In this document: positions 16,693 to 25,887 of the stretch, in pieces
Layout: each line of letters starts with the position of its first letter
Position numbering within the stretch: the stretch's first letter is position 1
Origin: Deltaproteobacteria bacterium
GTDB lineage: Bacteria; Myxococcota_A; Polyangia; Haliangiales; Haliangiaceae
Assembly: GCA_020630875.1 (NCBI GenBank)
Contig: JAHDIH010000005.1
Location: forward strand, 1 to 64,000
Direction: 5' to 3'
Length of the DNA stretch: 64,000 bases
Position numbers and translations under genes: made by a program
The notes under the pieces: generated by a model
Told to the model about the DNA's origin: nothing
What the model saw: only the letters and a program-made list of their open reading frames with translations
Databases searched by the model: none

Positions 16693-17394
16693 TTAAACCA
16701 CACCTTGGATCTTTGAGACGCGGTGGTCCTCGTAGAACCAAATCTTCAAAGACCCTTCAATTTCAATCTCTAAAGGGGCTGTGGCGGCTACGAGCAACCC
16801 CAGAGTTTCTGCTGCCAGTTCGATGTCCGCTCGCGAAACCCCTGAGGTTAGTAGTGCGTTGGTAGCGAACAGAAAGTCTGACATCACCTCCGTTTGGGGA
16901 ATCTGACCAGATTTCACAATGTACACTTGAGAGTCGTTGGCTACATAGTAGGCGTCACCGAGCCCCATAGACAAAGCTGTCGCAGCCACCTTGTGCTGGA
17001 TTAGCAGTCTTTGGGTCTCACCAAAGTCGATGCATACGGCTTCCGCAAATGGAGAGCTCCATTGATGGCAAAGCTTTCGAACAATTTCGGTTCTACTTTC
17101 CGGCAGGTTAAGAAACATGTTGTGGTGGGCCCACAGCCAGTCGCTTCTTCCCATCGAGCCTAAAAATTCAGCATGGAACGTGGTGTTGCGCATCATAAGC
17201 TCACCTTTGAACGGATCAAAGGCTATTGGTCCCGGTGCTCCGAGCGTGTCCAGGAACCTAGAGAATGAGCGTTGTTTAACATCTGCGGCAAGTAGGTGAG
17301 GCGAGGTGTCACAAAGCCATTGCTCGATCCCACCAAGCTCGTTCAACGAAACGGTGTTTTCGGCGAGGAAGGCGTGGCGTTCGTCTTTGGTCAT
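16693..17394 (-). CDS. Hypothetical cytosolic protein, possibly DUF6882-like
   Basis: 233 residues from the ATG at 17394 (a TTG at 17409 would add five). There is no signal peptide or membrane segment. It contains SDWLWAHHNMFLNLP near residue 90, a Trp-rich motif that resembles the DUF6882 family, and ends in a short beta-rich stretch with LKIWFYEDHRV. No catalytic motif is evident. It sits between hemH and the HExxxH membrane protein on the same strand. Function unknown. Confidence 0.65.
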   Translation of the reverse strand: MTKDERHAFLAENTVSLNELGGIEQWLCDTSPHLLAADVKQRSFSRFLDTLGAPGPIAFDPFKGELMMRNTTFHAEFLGSMGRSDWLWAHHNMFLNLPESRTEIVRKLCHQWSSPFAEAVCIDFGETQRLLIQHKVAATALSMGLGDAYYVANDSQVYIVKSGQIPQTEVMSDFLFATNALLTSGVSRADIELAAETLGLLVAATAPLEIEIEGSLKIWFYEDHRVSKIQGVV

Positions 17395-17426
17395 TGATTG
17401 ACGATACAATTGAAAGCTAAAAACAG

Positions 17427-18356
17427 CTAGCTTCCGATTAGTCGAGTTAGCAGTACGGCCAAAAATCCGAATGTGGCGAACATTGCAGCGCCTTTCAGAG
17501 ATAGTTCCGCAACGCAGGGGGCTGTTTCTTTGCAGTAACCAAGTACAAAGAATAAAACGATGCCGCCAAGAAGTATATTGTCAAAGGGAATCGGAACTTG
17601 CTTGTCCCATTCGCTTGTCTTGACTTGGTCGAGCACTTGTTTGCTCGGTTTCGAACCGTGAGCCTCCCTGTACTCAACTTCAAAGGTTTTCGCCATTCTT
17701 TCAATGTTAAGTTCGACATCTGAGTACTTAATGGTTTCGTAAGTGGTTTCCTGGAAGAGCTGTTGTTCTCCCACCATAAGTGCACCATGACAGAGTCCCG
17801 CAACCACCATTGCTAGTACCGCGAATGGTAGATTTTTTCTAGCAAAGTCACGTTTGATGGCTTTGCCTGCTAGCCAACTGCAAGCTACCGCCACCATCCC
17901 GACGGCGTAAGAAAAGTAGTGGGCTACGTCGCCCAGTGCGCGAAAAAGTAGTCTTCCGTCGCCGTAACCGTAAAATGTTCCGTTGGCCAGGTAGAAAAGT
18001 CCGTGTACGACATTTAAAGCAATGAGTGCCGAGGAAATTAACGGTACTCTCTTGCCTTGTTTACCTGCAACGTGAAGTGCCAATGCCAAAAGTAGTTGGC
18101 TGATAATCCCGCCCAACAAGATAAGATGACTTACCAGCCCTGTTTCGCCTTCGTTTGAGACATCAATCCAACCGCCGCCAAACCAAAACAAGTGGTAGTT
18201 GTCGATCGTTCCACCACAGGCGAGTGCGACTCCTCCATGTCCTACAAACTCATGGAGCAAAAGGGACAGTCTGGTGACCCCCAGTCCCACTAAGGTCAAA
18301 AGGAGCACGTCCTTAACGAACGAAACGACCTCGTTTTCTCTTGCGTCTTGTTTCAA
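17427..18356 (-). CDS. Polytopic membrane protein with HExxxH motif
   Basis: 309 residues with about seven hydrophobic segments. In the first third is LLHEFVGHGGVALACGG, which looks like the zinc motif of membrane proteases (M50: HExxH) but has three residues between Glu and the second His. An extramembrane loop (about residues 195-250) precedes the last two helices. The start is a TTG at 18356, the only candidate before an in-frame stop. It diverges from the queuosine-transporter gene. It could be a divergent membrane protease or a non-catalytic relative; evidence is the motif only. Confidence 0.7.
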   Translation of the reverse strand: MKQDARENEVVSFVKDVLLLTLVGLGVTRLSLLLHEFVGHGGVALACGGTIDNYHLFWFGGGWIDVSNEGETGLVSHLILLGGIISQLLLALALHVAGKQGKRVPLISSALIALNVVHGLFYLANGTFYGYGDGRLLFRALGDVAHYFSYAVGMVAVACSWLAGKAIKRDFARKNLPFAVLAMVVAGLCHGALMVGEQQLFQETTYETIKYSDVELNIERMAKTFEVEYREAHGSKPSKQVLDQVKTSEWDKQVPIPFDNILLGGIVLFFVLGYCKETAPCVAELSLKGAAMFATFGFLAVLLTRLIGS

Positions 18357-18376
18357 AGCCGAATACCCACACTACT

Positions 18377-19078
18377 ATGCTCGAAAGCGAACTTCATTGG
18401 CGCCGTGAGAAAGTTTTTTGGGTACTTGCCGCAATATTTTGGGCGTCGATGGTGATGCTCAATATTCTTGGCACCACTCGTTTTCTCGATTTTTCGCTTC
18501 ACTTTGGTTCTTTTACCATACCGTTTGAAGTGGCAGTGGGAGTGCTTCCTTATCCCATCACGTTTTTGTGTACCGATCTCATCTCTGAGCTTTACGGAAA
18601 AAGAAGAGCCAACATCGTAGTTTGGATCGGTCTTGTACTCAATCTTTGGGTGTTCTTGATATTGTGGTTGGGCGGGGCGCTGCCGGGGGGAGAAGGTGCT
18701 GTATTCTTTAGCGTCCGAAGTATGGCATTGCCCGTCATTGTCGCCAGTATGGTGTCGTATCTAGCAGCCCAGTTGGTAGACGTTCATGTCTATCATTGGC
18801 TCAAAGAGAAGACCAAAGGGAAGCACTTGTGGCTTAGAAACAACGTATCGACGTTGACTTCTCAAGCTGTAGATTCGGTGCTGGTGATTAGCCTATCGCA
18901 TTTGATTGTCGGTCTGCCGGTTTCTCCCGGGCGATCGGAAACCGAACAAATACTCATTTATATTGCTTCAGGCTATGTTTTTAAACTCGTAATGGCGCTT
19001 TTAGATACGCTACCCATGTATTGGCTAACCAATAAGTTACGGACCGAGCTTGAGCTTTTAGACCTTACGGTGCAGTAA
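18377..19078 (+). CDS. Queuosine precursor transporter (YhhQ/VUT family)
   Basis: 233 residues from the ATG at 18377; the longer frame to 18341 would overlap the divergent gene. Six hydrophobic segments are visible. Family landmarks: the GVLPYPITFLCTDLISELYGKR loop (compare the YhhQ pattern with two acidic residues in a membrane helix), AAQLVDVHVYHWLK and the TSQAVDSVLVI helix. The family moves 7-cyano- or 7-aminomethyl-7-deazaguanine for queuosine synthesis in the inner membrane. Its last 14 bp overlap the 3' end of the convergent lipoprotein gene. Confidence 0.9.
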   Translation: MLESELHWRREKVFWVLAAIFWASMVMLNILGTTRFLDFSLHFGSFTIPFEVAVGVLPYPITFLCTDLISELYGKRRANIVVWIGLVLNLWVFLILWLGGALPGGEGAVFFSVRSMALPVIVASMVSYLAAQLVDVHVYHWLKEKTKGKHLWLRNNVSTLTSQAVDSVLVISLSHLIVGLPVSPGRSETEQILIYIASGYVFKLVMALLDTLPMYWLTNKLRTELELLDLTVQ

Positions 19079-20264
19079 AGCTGGCAGTACGACTGTTCCA
19101 CGTCGTATCGTCGACCCGACTTTTTTGAAAGAAGGTTCCACTCGTCAGTCCATCGGCATCGGTGATGGTTACCGTGGACGAGTCGAAGCTTGAGCCAGAA
19201 AAACTGCTATATGCCGTGGGGAGTTGAGGCCGCGTGACGGCCTTAACGTCCGTGCCAGCGATGTAGAAAATCCATGGGACACTCATTGCTGTCACTTGCG
19301 AGAGCGTAGCACCGGCATAGTCCTCGCTTGACGTCCAAGTCGCCCCAGCAGCCCCGTGGCTTACGACCGGGGGAACCAAAAAGTCACTTCCAATGGTAAT
19401 GGCTTCAAGCTCCCCGGGAACGCGCTTGATGATAGTTTTGATTGCCGCACCGTCGAGGTGGGTAGCTCTTCCCTGAACAGCGTCCGCAAATCCTGCAGGA
19501 TAGAAAGTCGCGAATGCAGAAGCTGCGGTATCGAGGTCGTGGACGACACCTTTTCGTACGATCGTAGCGTTTAACGAAAGAGACCCGTTGGGGGGAGTGG
19601 AATCAATGGCAACGTTTAGAGGTTTGGTCGGCCGGGTCGGGTGAGGCACACCAGGCATGTCTTCTCCAAGGAATTCTGGCATCTCAACTGCTGATCCTAC
19701 GCTTGCATCAGTGACCACAGAGTAGGCTCTCGTGTCTCCTTTGACAGCCTTAGCAAGCACGCTGATGGTGCCATCAGAATCAAGGCACTCACTCGTGGTT
19801 CGAAGTGACATTGTGAAAGGAGTGGTTGTGGAAGCTTTTACTGGCTCTGGCGCAACACCGCATGAAGCGAGGACGTAGGTGTCTGTGTGGCCGCTTGTAT
19901 AGCCTGTGGGAAAATCTAGATCTTTTTCTGGGGCGGTGCCGCTAAATACGGTCGCATCAATCTCAGCTCCGTTTGGAGTCAGCCACGTGTGTACGGCACG
20001 CACGTCACTCTGGTCCAGATCGATAACGCTGACCATATCTACTTCTGAGGCTGGAGCTGTTGCTTTTCCAGAACCGTCGCTTTGCACTTCCGAATGAATG
20101 GTACCGTCCTCATTATGAAATACGACTGGCACTCCCGCGGTAGGAGAGCCACTCAAATTGACTACGGTAACCGTGACGTTGGAAAGATTTGATTCAGAAC
20201 CATCGGAGACATCTCCGCAGGCAGATGAAAGCAACAATGAAACCGGCAGAATTAATCGGAACAT
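19065..20264 (-). CDS. Secreted lipoprotein, unknown function
   Basis: 399 residues. The signal peptide ends in LLSSAC, so Cys16 should be lipidated. After a short Ser/Asp linker comes a carboxypeptidase-regulatory-like or Ig-like beta domain (TVTVVNLSGSPTAGVPVVF followed by DGTIHSEVQSDGSGKATAP). The rest, about 300 residues, is beta-rich with no recognised family. It lies convergent to the queuosine-transporter gene. A -10-like TATTCT (20276-20271) ends six bases before the ATG. Confidence 0.75.
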   Translation of the reverse strand: MFRLILPVSLLLSSACGDVSDGSESNLSNVTVTVVNLSGSPTAGVPVVFHNEDGTIHSEVQSDGSGKATAPASEVDMVSVIDLDQSDVRAVHTWLTPNGAEIDATVFSGTAPEKDLDFPTGYTSGHTDTYVLASCGVAPEPVKASTTTPFTMSLRTTSECLDSDGTISVLAKAVKGDTRAYSVVTDASVGSAVEMPEFLGEDMPGVPHPTRPTKPLNVAIDSTPPNGSLSLNATIVRKGVVHDLDTAASAFATFYPAGFADAVQGRATHLDGAAIKTIIKRVPGELEAITIGSDFLVPPVVSHGAAGATWTSSEDYAGATLSQVTAMSVPWIFYIAGTDVKAVTRPQLPTAYSSFSGSSFDSSTVTITDADGLTSGTFFQKSRVDDTTWNSRTASFTAP

Positions 20265-20298
20265 GCCTTTAGAATACCACGGTGAAACTCGCGGCTAC

Positions 20299-21612
20299 CT
20301 ATTTTGGCAGCAAATTGTGATCAAATACCACCAAAGCATTTTTCTGATTAACTGTTACCATCTGAAAAAGTGACGTAGGGGTTCTTTGGCTAGCGAGTGA
20401 GAGTTTGGTTCGTTGCTCGGAGTTGATCCACTTCGCTGGGACTACATGCACCCACCTTGCGTGGCTTTCTGTGGGGGTCATACGAGCGGGTAGTCTGGAA
20501 TACCAAGTCAGCATAAACATGATTTGCCGTGATGGAGTAATTAGTACGGCATTCCGGGGAGCAACAGCCTTGACCTGAGCGACTGCCGCCGCCATTTCAG
20601 GGGTTACCGCTACTCTTGCATTTTGATGATTGGATAGTGGACGTTGCATAACAACGAATACAAATAGCAGTAAGTAGGAAACCCATTGCTTGGGAATGCT
20701 AAAGAGCACGCGTCCCAAAGCAAAGTACAGAGGAATCCAAACTAAAATGCGAAGGCGAAAAGGCAAAAGCTCAGGGTTTAAATTGATAAATGGACAAGCT
20801 AAAAACGCGCAGGTAATGGCTAGCAAAAGCCATTGAAAATTGCTCCGCATCCAAATTAGGTAGGTTCCGCAAACTAGTGAGGCGATGGTTTCCCAGCCTA
20901 AGAAAACTCCTTTTTCAGAGTCTGCCAGAGAGAAGGACGAAGAAAAGTACTCTGAAAATTCCATCCAAGGGGTTCGCAGAATCAGCCATCCTAGCCCCAA
21001 AGTCATTACGACTATCAAGACTCTTTTCTCTGCAAGATTCCAAAGAGGAACCAAACTGCCCGCGATTGCTATGACCGAAGCAATAGGGTGGGTGACCGTG
21101 CCAAGGATAAGTAGCAAGACCCAAATCGAAAGTCGCCTTTTCGACGCGGAAGGAAGCAACACAGTGACAGTGCCAAGACCCAAGGTGATGCCGATTCCCA
21201 TTTTTGCGAACTCGGAACCGATGTAGAACGACTGAACGCTAAAGGCGGTGGCAAAGGTGATGGCGGTAGCTTGCGGTTTCGTAAAGCCCATACAGCGAGC
21301 GATCTTGAAAAATGGAAAGACGAAGGCAGCCATGGCTAAGGCGACGACAATTTTGGGGCCGAGGAATGAGCCAAACCCCCACGAAAAGGCTGCGCAAAGG
21401 TAAAGCGCGAGTGGCGAGTCCGAATAATAAGGAACTCCCGATTCGAGTATGCTCCTGGACTGCACCGCATAGTAGTAACCATCAACACCGTTTGGAAACG
21501 AAGATTGCGTCAACTCCCAAAGTCTGCAGATAAACGAGACCAAGGCAATTGACGCAACAATCGTCAGTTCTTTCTTGCTCTCACGCACGTTGCCATTGAA
21601 GCGCAAATCCAC
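20299..21612 (-). CDS. Polytopic membrane protein, GT-C glycosyltransferase-like
   Basis: 437 residues with about 10-11 hydrophobic segments and a C-terminal soluble part of about 110 residues. The first extramembrane loop has FPNGVDGYYYAVQSRSILESG, where an Asp just after the first helix resembles the catalytic Asp loop of GT-C glycosyltransferases that use lipid-linked sugars. The resemblance is topological; no exact family was recognised. The start is a GTG at 21612 without a clear ribosome-binding site. Neighbours are lipoprotein genes, so an envelope role is likely. Confidence 0.65.
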   Translation of the reverse strand: MDLRFNGNVRESKKELTIVASIALVSFICRLWELTQSSFPNGVDGYYYAVQSRSILESGVPYYSDSPLALYLCAAFSWGFGSFLGPKIVVALAMAAFVFPFFKIARCMGFTKPQATAITFATAFSVQSFYIGSEFAKMGIGITLGLGTVTVLLPSASKRRLSIWVLLLILGTVTHPIASVIAIAGSLVPLWNLAEKRVLIVVMTLGLGWLILRTPWMEFSEYFSSSFSLADSEKGVFLGWETIASLVCGTYLIWMRSNFQWLLLAITCAFLACPFINLNPELLPFRLRILVWIPLYFALGRVLFSIPKQWVSYLLLFVFVVMQRPLSNHQNARVAVTPEMAAAVAQVKAVAPRNAVLITPSRQIMFMLTWYSRLPARMTPTESHARWVHVVPAKWINSEQRTKLSLASQRTPTSLFQMVTVNQKNALVVFDHNLLPK

Positions 21613-21639
21613 TGGAAAGGCAGTGCGTGAGGGTGGTTT

Positions 21640-22511
21640 TTACGAAGCTTTTGCTTTGGGGGCGCAACGAGCTCCCAAGGATTTGATCAAAGCATCCGTC
21701 TCTGGGCTTGATACCCCAAGTTCTTTCTGTTGCTTGATGATTTTTTCTGCTCTAAATCCGCAGAATGAATTTTTCTTTCCTGCTTCTTCCTCGAGAATGA
21801 CTTTTCCCAGGTCTACGTAGCATACCTTTGCGAGCTCTTTGATTTTACCATTGGCCCAATCACTGTTCGCTTTTTTGAGCCCTTTGATTGCGTAACTGCA
21901 CTCGAACGGTACGTCCGCTTTCTTGGCAGCGATGTTCTCGTTGGCGCTTTTGATCGCTTTGGGGTAGTTCTCCATGGCTGATGCCTCCTCACATAATGTT
22001 TTGGCTGCTGCAGGACCTCGAACCCCCATGTCTCAGGTCGCGACGTGATAGCGTAACAGCCGTCAAACGCACGCTCGCCAGCATCTCGTTGTTCAGTGAT
22101 TTTGGGAGTCCAAGCCGTAATCAGTTTTTCGTAGCCAGACTTGCATAGTGCGCGAAACTCTTTGTCTTCGCTGTACACTTTTGCGTCTTTTCCACAATAG
22201 AGCATCGCATCATCGATTGCTTCGATAGAGGTCGCATTCTTGAGTTCGGACTTGTACTTGGCCATGCTTTGTTCGGCTCGCTGTGCTGTCATGCACTCTT
22301 TGAATTCATCGCAGCTGCTTTTCTCTGCGCACGTCATGAGAACTTTCTTTTCACTCTCTTCTTCCATTTTCCAGTACATGTCGAATTCAGACTTAGAAGG
22401 CTTTTTTCCACCTCCGCCGCACTCGGTGAGCTTTTCGTAAACTTTAGTGGAGCTCCCCCCACCACATGCTGAGGCAAAGGATATCGTTAAAATTGGTACT
22501 AATAATCGCAT
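21640..22511 (-). pseudogene. Cys-rich lipoprotein gene interrupted by a frameshift
   Basis: The first part (22511 to about 22027) encodes a signal peptide with lipobox FASAC, then a charged, Cys-containing domain with KKVLMTCAEKSSCDEF and CYAITSRPETWG. At 22023-22027 lies a run of five C (five G on the coding strand). Past it the sensible sequence continues in another frame: VRGPAAAKTLCEEASAMENYPKAIKSANEN and on to the stop at 21640 (split here into pieces of AAKTLCEEASAMENY and SANENIAAKKADVPFECSY). One extra G would restore a single protein of about 290 residues. It could be a real pseudogene, programmed slippage or a sequence error. Confidence 0.7.
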
Positions 22512-22685
22512 GGCAGGCTAGTAGTACGTATCCGCCATTGGCGCACGTACTTTTTTTCAAGTTAGCCATTATTATCCGGCGTTTAGTCGTGAACGGCGCT
22601 GCTGTACGACAATTCGTAAGATCTCCTGAGTGCGTGAGCTGGGTTGAGCCGTAAAAATGTAGGAGCGCTATGGTATTATTGAAAT

Positions 22686-23309
22686 ATGGGTTCTCTTCTC
22701 GCGCACTCAGCGCCTCGGTTTAAAGTGGATCACCGGCCTCATGATCCAACCGTTTCTACCCTTGACGTTCCCGGCTATCGCCAAACTAGAGGGTACAGTT
22801 GTGGCTATGCCGTAGCATTGATGGCATGCCGATACTTTTCGAGTCCGGTCAAAGGACAACAACTCTTTGAAGCCTTGGGAACCGGAAGCCAAGGCACGTC
22901 CCAAACCGCACTTGTTAAAACTCTTAGAAAAGCAGAGCTCAAGGTAACCGTTCGCTATGAACTGGAGTACCGAGATTACTGCGCTCAGCTTAAAAAGGGG
23001 CGTCCTGTGATTGGTTACTTACACGATGCGGAACATTGGGTGCTGCTCTACGGCTACGGAAAATCTCCTAAACGAATTTTTGTCGCAGATCCTAGGCCGC
23101 AATTTGAATGCGAGAATAGTTGGCGAAAACTTGCGCCAAAATTGCAGGGATTTGGCATGATTTGTTCCCATCAGGAGATTCCTGAGAAAGCAGAGTCCAA
23201 GCAAGGCTTACTAATCCCGGACACCTACATGGTATCCAAACTTAAGACGAGACAAAGACCTGCGCGAAAGGTGGCCACGACCAAGGGGGAGCAGCTACAA
23301 TTGCTTTAG
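22686..23309 (+). CDS. C39-like papain-fold cysteine peptidase
   Basis: 207 residues with no signal peptide or ABC transporter domain. The catalytic triad pattern is SCGYAVALMACRYF (nucleophile Cys near residue 39), AEHWVLLYGYGK (His near 119) and VADPR (Asp near 134), as in C39-type peptidases and their stand-alone relatives. A basic C-terminal tail of about 35 residues follows. The stop overlaps the GTG of the PilZ gene by one base, so the two are translationally coupled. It could process a prepilin-like or signalling peptide, but the substrate is unknown. Confidence 0.8.
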   Translation: MGSLLAHSAPRFKVDHRPHDPTVSTLDVPGYRQTRGYSCGYAVALMACRYFSSPVKGQQLFEALGTGSQGTSQTALVKTLRKAELKVTVRYELEYRDYCAQLKKGRPVIGYLHDAEHWVLLYGYGKSPKRIFVADPRPQFECENSWRKLAPKLQGFGMICSHQEIPEKAESKQGLLIPDTYMVSKLKTRQRPARKVATTKGEQLQLL

Positions 23310-24334
23310 TGATTCGGGAACGCAATATTCGCGAAAAGAGGCTGCCCACCAGCTTTCCAGTAACCTTGGCCTGGGGGGCACATCAAGAGCAAGGCGTAGT
23401 AGAAGATGTGAGTCGAAGCGGTGCATTCGTCCAAACTAAGGCGAACGTAGTTGCTGGAGAAGTACTATCTCTCACCATTCATGCCGAGGAAGATGTCACC
23501 GTTCCATGTAGGGTGGCGCATGTGCTGATTCAAGAGACAGCCAATCAGCTCGGGCGTTCCATTGGACTGGGGGTTCAGTTTTTGCCTTCGCCTGCTTTGA
23601 GTGCGCTAGAAAACTTACTTGCCCAACCTGAAGATGAAGTTCCTGTTGGCAACAAGATTCGAGTGTCGGTCTTTGGCGACAAGCAGATTATTCGGGAGCG
23701 ACTAGGCCTCGCATTACTAGGGGCGGGATATTCTGTAGCTACTTTTGGAGACGAAAAAGAATTAATCACACGCTGTCTGCGCGGGGATGTCGACATCGTG
23801 GTGGCGTGTTTGGAAGCGGATAATCTTAAGCTTTTAGAAACTTATGGTAACGCGGCTACCCTTCGTACCATTCCAATGATCGCACTTAGTGACGGTTTTG
23901 ATAGTGTAACCCGACTCCAAGCACTGCAATGCGGCGTAGACGATTTTATCCCAATGCCGTTTATCGATGCGGAGCTAATTTTTCGTCTCGATAGAATTCG
24001 AGACAGTCTGCATCTAATTCCAGGAGCAATCTTGCAGGGAGATCTTCGTGAAATAGGCCTTGCGGCGCTTTTGTCTATCTTGGATGCAGAGCGTAAAATG
24101 GGAATATTGTGGGTTTCTCGTGCTGGGATGAATCACAAGTTGTACGTTCGGGAGGGCAAGGTACTTTCTGTTGGTGGTGGCAGCGGTGATGAGCTAGAGC
24201 TTTTGATGGCCCTTTTGGGGTGGCAGGACGGAAGCTTTGAGTTTAACTCTTGTTCGGTGACGGTAGAGGACAAAATCAATCTGTCCCTTCAACAGTTGCT
24301 ACTCGAACACGCGTATCGCAGCGATACAAAATAG
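23309..24334 (+). CDS. PilZ - degenerate receiver - DUF4388 (PATAN) protein
   Basis: 341 residues. An N-terminal PilZ domain (residues about 8-105) has R-x3-R in REKRLPTSF and DVSRSGAF, the two elements that bind c-di-GMP. A receiver-like domain follows (about 115-230), but the phospho-acceptor Asp appears replaced by Cys (DIVVACLEAD) and the conserved Lys by Met (DFIPMPF). The C-terminal DUF4388 domain (about 235-341) starts GDLREIGLAALLSIL. The GTG start overlaps the C39 gene's stop. A c-di-GMP-responsive regulator of the adjacent PilT-like motor is a reasonable inference. Confidence 0.88.
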   Translation: MIRERNIREKRLPTSFPVTLAWGAHQEQGVVEDVSRSGAFVQTKANVVAGEVLSLTIHAEEDVTVPCRVAHVLIQETANQLGRSIGLGVQFLPSPALSALENLLAQPEDEVPVGNKIRVSVFGDKQIIRERLGLALLGAGYSVATFGDEKELITRCLRGDVDIVVACLEADNLKLLETYGNAATLRTIPMIALSDGFDSVTRLQALQCGVDDFIPMPFIDAELIFRLDRIRDSLHLIPGAILQGDLREIGLAALLSILDAERKMGILWVSRAGMNHKLYVREGKVLSVGGGSGDELELLMALLGWQDGSFEFNSCSVTVEDKINLSLQQLLLEHAYRSDTK

Positions 24335-24399
24335 GGAGTGACGACTGGTCAGGCCATTATCTCGATGTTACGATTGGACGTCGGAAACGAGGGGGATGT

Positions 24400-25866
24400 A
24401 TGGCGAAACTTGATGCCTATCTTAAGGGAGTGAAACAGTTTAAGGCTGCGGCCGTTCTATTGAAAAGTAATCGGAACGTCACGTTGCGATTCGCAGATGG
24501 TGACAAACAAGCTGCGCAGAAAACAACTCACGAAAATCTCGTGCAGATAGTGGAGGAAATTGCTCCGGTAGAGGACTGGAACAAGATCCAAGGTGGTATG
24601 AATGTAAAATTCAAGTATGAATCGGACGGTCATACCTACGGCGTCACGGTTTCAACTCACGGTAACAATTGGATGCTCATCGCAGAGGACATGACCTCTC
24701 CGCAAAAGACAGTCATGCCGCAAAAACCGGTGGCACCTCCGATAGTGAAGAGCAAGCTTGATACCTCCCAAAATGCAAGTGCTTCGTTGCTTGATAAACT
24801 ATTGCGTCATATGAAGAACTCTGATGCCAGTGACCTTCATTTGACGACCGGGGCGGTTCCTATGATGAGGCAGCACGGAAGCATGGTTCCTATCGAGGGG
24901 GTGGGGGAACTACAACCAGACGTTCTATTGCGAGAGCTAATGGCCATCGCTCCGGAAACCAATCGAGAAGAATTTGAGCGAGATAACGACACTGACTACG
25001 CTTACGAAATCAAAGGGTTGTCGCGATTTCGTGTGAATGTCTTCCGCGATCGCATGGGACCTGGCGCGGTGTTACGTACCATTCCATTTCAGATCCCCGA
25101 CGCGATGGCTATTGGTGTTCCGAAGGAAGTTTTGAAACTCTGTAATCTTACCAAAGGTCTTGTTCTTGTGACTGGACCTACTGGATCAGGAAAGTCGACG
25201 ACTCTCGCATCACTAATCGATTACATTAACCAGACCAGAGACGACCATATCATCACGATTGAGGATCCCGTGGAGTTTATCCATCCGAACAAGCGATGTT
25301 TGGTCAATCAGCGCGAAATTCATACCCATACGAATTCCTTTAAGCGAGCACTAAGGGCCGCTCTTCGCGAGGACCCGGATATCGTATTGGTTGGGGAGAT
25401 GCGGGACCTAGAGACCATTGAGATCGCAGTAGAAACTGCGGAGACCGGTCACCTTGTTTTCGGTACATTGCACACGACTACGGCTCCGGGAACCGTGGAT
25501 CGAATTATTGATCAATTCCCCACGGACAGGCAGGAACAGATCCGTATGATGCTTTCTGAATCTCTGGCAGGGGTGATTTCTCAGGTGTTATGCAAAAAAA
25601 TTGGCGGTGGCCGCGTCGCAGCCTATGAGATCTTGTTGGGCAATAATGCGGTGTCCAATCTCATCAGGGAGAAAAAGACATTTCAACTTTTCTCGTTGAT
25701 GCAAACTTCCAAAAATCAAGGCATGCGAACGATGACCGCATCGCTTATGGAACTCGTAAACGGTGGCAAAGTGACGGCCAAAGAAGCCTACATGAAAGCC
25801 AACAACAAAGGGGAAATCAAGATGGCCCTGGAACGTGCTGGCGTGAAGATTGATTTTCAAACGTAG
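24400..25866 (+). CDS. PilT-family twitching-motility ATPase with N-terminal extension
   Basis: 488 residues from the ATG at 24400, which has GAGGGGGA upstream. Residues about 130-488 form a PilT/PilU retraction ATPase: LLRHMKNSDASDLHLTTGA, Walker A GPTGSGKSTTLASL, the Asp box IEDPVEFI, Walker B region DIVLVGEMRDLETI and the His box TGHLVFGTLHTTTA. The first 130 residues are an extra alpha/beta domain ahead of the catalytic core, which usual PilT (about 350 residues) lacks. It likely powers type IV pilus retraction or a related function. It follows the PilZ protein and precedes mutS2 on the same strand. Confidence 0.93.
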   Translation: MAKLDAYLKGVKQFKAAAVLLKSNRNVTLRFADGDKQAAQKTTHENLVQIVEEIAPVEDWNKIQGGMNVKFKYESDGHTYGVTVSTHGNNWMLIAEDMTSPQKTVMPQKPVAPPIVKSKLDTSQNASASLLDKLLRHMKNSDASDLHLTTGAVPMMRQHGSMVPIEGVGELQPDVLLRELMAIAPETNREEFERDNDTDYAYEIKGLSRFRVNVFRDRMGPGAVLRTIPFQIPDAMAIGVPKEVLKLCNLTKGLVLVTGPTGSGKSTTLASLIDYINQTRDDHIITIEDPVEFIHPNKRCLVNQREIHTHTNSFKRALRAALREDPDIVLVGEMRDLETIEIAVETAETGHLVFGTLHTTTAPGTVDRIIDQFPTDRQEQIRMMLSESLAGVISQVLCKKIGGGRVAAYEILLGNNAVSNLIREKKTFQLFSLMQTSKNQGMRTMTASLMELVNGGKVTAKEAYMKANNKGEIKMALERAGVKIDFQT

Positions 25867-25887
25867 CACTGTTAAGAGAAGCAGGTT

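Noticed and set aside
21813..22511. The 232-residue ORF as a complete protein
   Set aside because: The C-terminal 55 residues after the G-run are Arg/Ser/Thr-rich and unlike the first part, while the other frame continues sensibly; a frameshift is more likely.
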